Below the pieces are notes generated by a model. It was not told where the DNA came from. It searched no databases and was given only the letters and a program-made list of their open reading frames with translations. A stretch of 11,534 bases of DNA from Euperipatoides rowelli (lineage: Eukaryota > Onychophora > Udeonychophora > Euonychophora > Peripatopsidae), in assembly GCA_003024985.2 (NCBI GenBank), contig PXIH01S0060550.1. The stretch is one strand, 5' to 3'. Of this stretch, positions 8,067 to 11,534 are shown piece by piece; position 1 is the stretch's first letter; each line of letters opens with the position of its first letter. The translations under genes were made by a program, and so were the position numbers.

Positions 8067-8177
8067 AGGTTATTTGTGCAAGATATTAATAGGCTATACT
8101 TAATATGGGCCTCTTAGAAATTGCTAAGAGATGTATAATAAGCAAATATAGCCTATTAACATCTTAACAAATAATCT
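8067..8177. repeat. Long imperfect hairpin (inverted repeat), possible small-RNA precursor or MITE
   Basis: The best-matched arms are aagatattaataggctata (8080-8098) and tatagcctattaacatctt (8147-8165), with 18 of 19 pairs. Inside, 8099-8110 pairs with 8131-8142 less regularly, including G-U pairs. Then ctcttag (8111-8117) pairs exactly with ctaagag (8124-8130) around a 6-nt loop aaattg. A 4-nt bulge sits at 8143-8146. Outside, the stem continues to 8067/8177 with a small internal loop. Weaker outer matches are aactttg/caaagtt (8054-8060, 8193-8199) and gtattct/agaatac (8028-8034, 8205-8211), so a larger decayed palindrome of about 185 bp is likely. Either strand could be the transcribed one. 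Confidence 0.75.
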
Positions 8178-8211
8178 TTCTGCTTGATTACTCAAAGTTG
8201 TTGGAGAATAC

Positions 8212-8671
8212 TGTAGTTTCTCCAAAGTGATTTTCATTTTCATCAAACAGTCATTTCTAGAGATGAAGTGATTAATCTTTCAAATGGTGACTAATGTTGT
8301 TAGTTTTTATAAAATGAACAACAATAAATCAATAAAAAAGTTATAGTTTTGATTCATGAAATTCGTTTTTTTTTTTTTAAATTCCTTATTGTCATTTACT
8401 AAAGCTACATATAGCTAGATTAATGGAGGTCTAGGATTATTGCATTCCTCTTTTTTTATCTCCTATTATTTTTGTAGGCTAAATAGATTTTTTTTTATCT
8501 GTTAATGCTTTATGGACTAATTTTGTTTAGAAGATATACTATTTAATGTTTCGTAATTTTGTTTTATAATGAGTGGTTTTCGTACAACAAGCATATTAGA
8601 ATTCCGAGTTAGAAGATTGTAAATAGAATATTCTAAGCATATATTGTAAATAATAAAGACCAGTTCACCCT
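8212..8671. other. AT-rich intergenic DNA, no gene seen
   Basis: Contains poly-T tracts and the short tandem phrase attgtaaata near 8617 and 8644. No coding or RNA feature recognised. Confidence 0.5.
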
Positions 8672-8682
8672 GGGGGGGGGGG
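8672..8682. repeat. Poly-G tract, G11
   Basis: Eleven consecutive G in otherwise very AT-rich DNA, directly after caccct. Length in an assembly is uncertain for such runs. Confidence 0.9.
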
Positions 8683-8701
8683 AACATATTTAAAAAAAAT
8701 A

Positions 8702-8770
<69 letters not shown>
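8702..8770. repeat. Microsatellite (AAT)23
   Basis: Twenty-three uninterrupted AAT units in one phase, with near-matching A/T flank on both sides. Confidence 0.95.
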
Positions 8771-8772
<2 letters not shown>

Positions 8773-8773
<1 letters not shown>

Positions 8774-9417
8774 GTATTGTGGAGTAAAATATACTTAGTT
8801 ATTAACTTTCCAATGTAATTGTAAGTTGGCATAATAAATCTTGTGATATTCCCACCTGATCTTTTTTTTTTAAAAAATAAAGAGCTATTCTGATTGTTAT
8901 AACTTGATTTAAAGAATCTATTATTAATCTAAAGAATATGTTTCTTATTTTTTTTTTTTTAATTTAAATTTAGACAAGTATGAATTTTTTAAAGAACAAT
9001 TAGAATAATTTAGGACATTATAATTGATGCAGAAGGGATATGCCTTGCCCCCCTAAAACATTAAACTAATGATTGCATAATTAGTTGAGTTAAAAATTTG
9101 TAACTCCATTTAATACAGTTTTTCTCTAAGTATTGTGAACGACAATTTATATTAATTAAGTCCCACACTTACTATTCTTTTCGCCAATAATTTTAATAAA
9201 AATCTTTGTTAAGTCAACTAATTACGTTGTGCCACCAGGTCAGGAGATAAAATACAAGCATTCAGGCATAAAGAAAAGGTGAGATCATGAGTCCTCTAAT
9301 TTATTGTCATTTGTTTTATTAAAAACAATGTATTACAGAGAATAAAAATAAGTGCAGTATTTCTAATAAATTAATGCATAAAACTAGTAGAAATTTGTCT
9401 TATAAAGATGTATAGGT
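8773..9417. other. AT-rich intergenic DNA, no gene seen
   Basis: Poly-T and poly-A tracts and a short C6 run near 9049. Nothing assignable. Confidence 0.5.
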
Positions 9418-10187
9418 ACTGATGGGTATGTCAAGGATCCTGATTTTAATTTAAATGATGATGATGTCAGTGGTGATTCTAGCAGTAATTCAATTTTTAA
9501 AGTGTCTAAATTAAAGAAAATATAAATTAAAAGCAGTGAAGAAAGAATGACATCATCGAAGGTGAAATATTAATTACAGCTGAGAATAATGCTAATTGTA
9601 GGGGTGCTGAAACAACTAAAAAAGAACAGCAGCAGAGATAGTGAAGAAAGAATTACTATTGAGAATAATGATATAATAGTGGCTAAAACCATTTTAGATA
9701 AACAATAATGAAGAAATCCATAAGGGAGGAAGAGAAGAAGAAACAAGGATACCTAGAAATGTAATATACAATTAGGTACCTAAAAGGAAAATATCAGAAG
9801 AAGAATACATTTCAAAGAAAGGGAAAATAGTCAATGCAAAAATGGTAAAGTCGATACAGTACATTCAATAATAGAGAGATAAAAAAAGATACAACATGTA
9901 TCTATAGTTACTCCTTGTGATTGGCAGCAGTTAGTACTTTATGTAAGCGTCCTAAACAAGACATCACAATATACAATATGGAATTGTCAGACATTCTGAA
10001 TTTTCATGAACTATGTGAACAATCCTCATCATTTGTATTAAAAATAAAAAAAGGTAGTTTAGGACAGGCTGTGTAGATCTTTTCATTGGTTTGGTTGCAG
10101 GTCGGGTTGATTTTTTTTGGTAGACTATTTTACAAAACCTATTTTCAGGATAAAGTTTTTAGTGAAGTTGTATTAAGAAGACATTAA
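9418..10187 (+). pseudogene. Second decayed coding sequence, probably an N-terminal half of a multicopy uncharacterised gene
   Basis: Frame 9418-9525 reads TDGYVKDPDFNLNDDDVSGD, a serine stretch, then a stop. This is an acidic start like DxDF/DDE-rich leaders of multicopy invertebrate genes. Frame 9776-9871 reads PKRKISEEEYISKKGKIVNA followed by KMVKSIQYIQ and a stop, a basic block with the EYxSxKGK pattern seen in such proteins. Frame 9921-10187 is 88 codons with a single internal stop (10074). It contains RPKQDITIYNMELSDILNFH before the stop and LFYKTYFQDKVFSEVVLRRH at its end. The Cys-rich block usual after the basic segment is missing, so the copy looks deleted as well as frameshifted. 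The family is known to me only as uncharacterised, and the match is from memory. Confidence 0.5.
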
Positions 10188-10376
10188 AAAATCTGTGGTT
10201 CTTCCAAAAGAACATCAGACAATTAGAGACAACCATTTAGTACAGCAAAATAAATAATGAACCTTGTAGCAATACTGCATTGGGTTCCTGCAATATTTCA
10301 ATATTTTTAAAATCTTCCTAATTCACAAAACATTACTGATTACCCAGAAGCTAAGGATGAGCAGCAATGAATTTAA

Positions 10377-10393
10377 CAATATTATAATGGTTA
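10377..10393. repeat. Target-site duplication, left copy
   Basis: caatattataatggtta (17 bp) is identical to 10622-10638 and flanks the tRNA-like insertion. Confidence 0.9.
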
Positions 10394-10621
10394 GTCTCTG
10401 TCCGTGGTCGAGCGGATTCACTTCTGCTTGATGAACCGAAGGCATATGCTGAGGTGTAAAGGTTCGCGCCTCGGCTTGGGCAGTTAAGGAATGGTTTTTT
10501 CCCTAGCTTTAACAGCTCGCCTCGGGTTTTCCCAAGTAAGCTGCCCTTGTAACATCAAATGAACCTGTATTTAGTGTTTCAATCAGATATTATATTCAAT
10601 TATAAGTGTAATTTAAGTAAC
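10394..10621 (+). mobile_element. SINE-like insertion with tRNA-derived head (228 bp)
   Basis: The 5' part carries a Pol III A box (TGGTCGAGCGG at about 10405) and, about 45 bp later, a B-box-like GGTTCGCGCC at 10461, so the head looks tRNA-derived. A GC-rich body follows with gggcag (10478) opposite ctgccc (10541) and cttggg opposite cccaag, so the middle can fold back. The phrase cgcctcgg occurs twice (10467, 10518). The 3' end is AT-rich without a clear simple-repeat or poly-A tail. Perfect 17-bp direct repeats at both ends show insertion by target-primed copying and suggest it is young relative to its surroundings. SINEs make no protein and depend on a LINE partner. I cannot name the SINE family or its partner. 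Confidence 0.8.
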
Positions 10622-10638
10622 CAATATTATAATGGTTA
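10622..10638. repeat. Target-site duplication, right copy
   Basis: Second copy of caatattataatggtta, directly after the last base of the insertion. Confidence 0.9.
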
Positions 10639-11011
10639 AGAGTGGGTAAATAAGGAAGGTTTCTTGTTTTTATATGCACAAATAAAAATCTATTTTTATG
10701 CCTTTTAAACAAAATTTAATTAATGTTGACAATAATGTTTCTTATACTTATACATTTTTTAACAATAAAACTTTAATTATAACTGTTTTTAGTATCTATG
10801 TACATTTTTTATATTAAACTTTGGACTTACAACCAAAATATTATAAAGGATATAGAAATAAGATTTAGAGGTAAACTACCTTATGTCCATTAATTATATT
10901 CCACAGGTGAAAAATTGTTGAAATTGACAAAGACAACTTCTTAATGATGTATATTGTAACATATAATTTTTGTATAATTTTAATTTTTAGAGTATTTATA
11001 AAATTTAAAAA
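10639..11011. other. AT-rich intergenic DNA, no gene seen
   Basis: No features recognised between the insertion and the last open frame. Confidence 0.5.
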
Positions 11012-11242
11012 ATGGTGAAATTTTATTTGTTTTTCCACTCTCCTGTAAAATTACAAAAATGTGACTTACTACATATTACAGGTACAGCGGTCAAGATAAG
11101 TGGCATTGAGGAACTATCCCTAAATTCGAGTCCTGTAACATTTGAAATAACATTTGATGATGGAAATACAGGTAAAAGACACATGGATAAGTTATGCCCA
11201 AACATTAACCCACCTAATAAGCATAGTACATCACCTGCATAA
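11012..11242 (+). pseudogene. Probable Ty3/gypsy polyprotein C-terminal fragment (76-codon open frame)
   Basis: The frame opens at ATG 11012, but recognisable sequence starts at about 11081 with GTAVKISGIEE, then NSSPVTFEITFDDGNTGKRH and MDKLCPNI. This resembles the tail of gypsy polyproteins after integrase, where a GxVxxxxGPVSYxVxxxDGxxxRRHxDxLRP pattern is common. The segment before 11081 does not fit and is probably chance or lost sequence. The antisense frame at 11023-11205 has no features. No integrase, LTR or primer site is visible, so only the last domain remains. Other proteins with a small SH3-like domain cannot be ruled out. Confidence 0.45.
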
Positions 11243-11534
11243 CATTTAAATGATTGGACCTACCTGAAGGCTGTCAATTGTGGAATATCAATAAAAATAC
11301 AGCATAAACCAATCTAATAATCAGAGTTAGGTCTGCAAGAGTACAAATAACTGAACTTCTGCACTAATACACAAGAGACCAGCATGCATCGATTAAGAAA
11401 CAATAAAAACTTTATCAGTTCATCTATGTTTTGCCACAAACTGTTCACTGCCACCTATAATGTTTTCTAATGATTTTTCTTAATGATGGAAATATTTTAT
11501 AAACTTTATAACGTAAATAAATACAGTAACCTTT
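11243..11534. other. AT-rich DNA to the window end, no gene seen
   Basis: Less AT-biased than elsewhere. If the fragment before it is a gypsy tail, this could be its 3' untranslated region or LTR, but nothing in the window confirms it. Confidence 0.4.

Noticed and set aside
6661-8485. Recurring taggcta/tagcctа-type words in this half of the window
   Set aside because: There are only a handful of occurrences without regular spacing, and two of them are the arms of the same hairpin.
11023-11205. Minus-strand open frame of 60 codons
   Set aside because: Shadow of the gypsy-like tail on the + strand, without its own motifs.
1-11534. CRISPR array, bacterial operon, phage or toxin-antitoxin genes
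   Set aside because: No regularly spaced identical repeats, no ribosome binding sites and no long intact frames. The window is eukaryotic in every readable feature.

Overview
This looks like AT-rich, gene-poor DNA from an invertebrate animal nuclear genome. The reasons are the very high A+T content, long homopolymer and (AAT)n tracts, tRNA-Leu-like pseudogenes, a SINE-like insertion with a target-site duplication, and broken fragments of Ty1/copia and probably Ty3/gypsy polyproteins. There is no sign of bacterial operons, ribosome binding sites or phage genes. I cannot name the species. No intact protein-coding gene is visible, and almost everything recognisable is a decayed mobile-element or multicopy-gene remnant.

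Layout. 1-1150: intergenic AT-rich DNA with two damaged tRNA-Leu(UAG)-like copies at 437-518 and 1064-1145. 1199-2442: two adjacent diverged copies of a roughly 600-bp repeat. The second copy leads into 2388-3189, a decayed coding stretch on the + strand that reads through several frames and that I do not recognise. 3696-4270: a decayed + strand fragment whose motifs match a multicopy family of uncharacterised invertebrate proteins (a GCD-type motif with SGKGK, then PPT, RxNFQxxxW and SPxGxGW). 4526-4714: a minus-strand open frame with no identified family. 4766-5386 (minus) and 5391-5800 (plus): a copia RT fragment and the matching RNase H fragment, with the RT part inverted in place. 5801-8030: AT-rich DNA with diverged short repeats and a perfect 13-bp inverted repeat. 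8067-8177: a long imperfect hairpin. 8672-8770: G11 and (AAT)23. 9418-10187: a second decayed + strand coding sequence, truncated or split. 10377-10638: a SINE-like insertion with a perfect 17-bp target-site duplication. 11012-11242: a short open frame that ends like a gypsy polyprotein.

No genes here appear to work together. The window reads as a record of successive insertions and decay. The items most worth following up are the 8067-8177 hairpin, the tandem 600-bp repeat in front of an unidentified decayed ORF, the inverted copia fragment, and the SINE-like insertion with its clean duplication. I do not see convincing evidence for an undescribed functional system.
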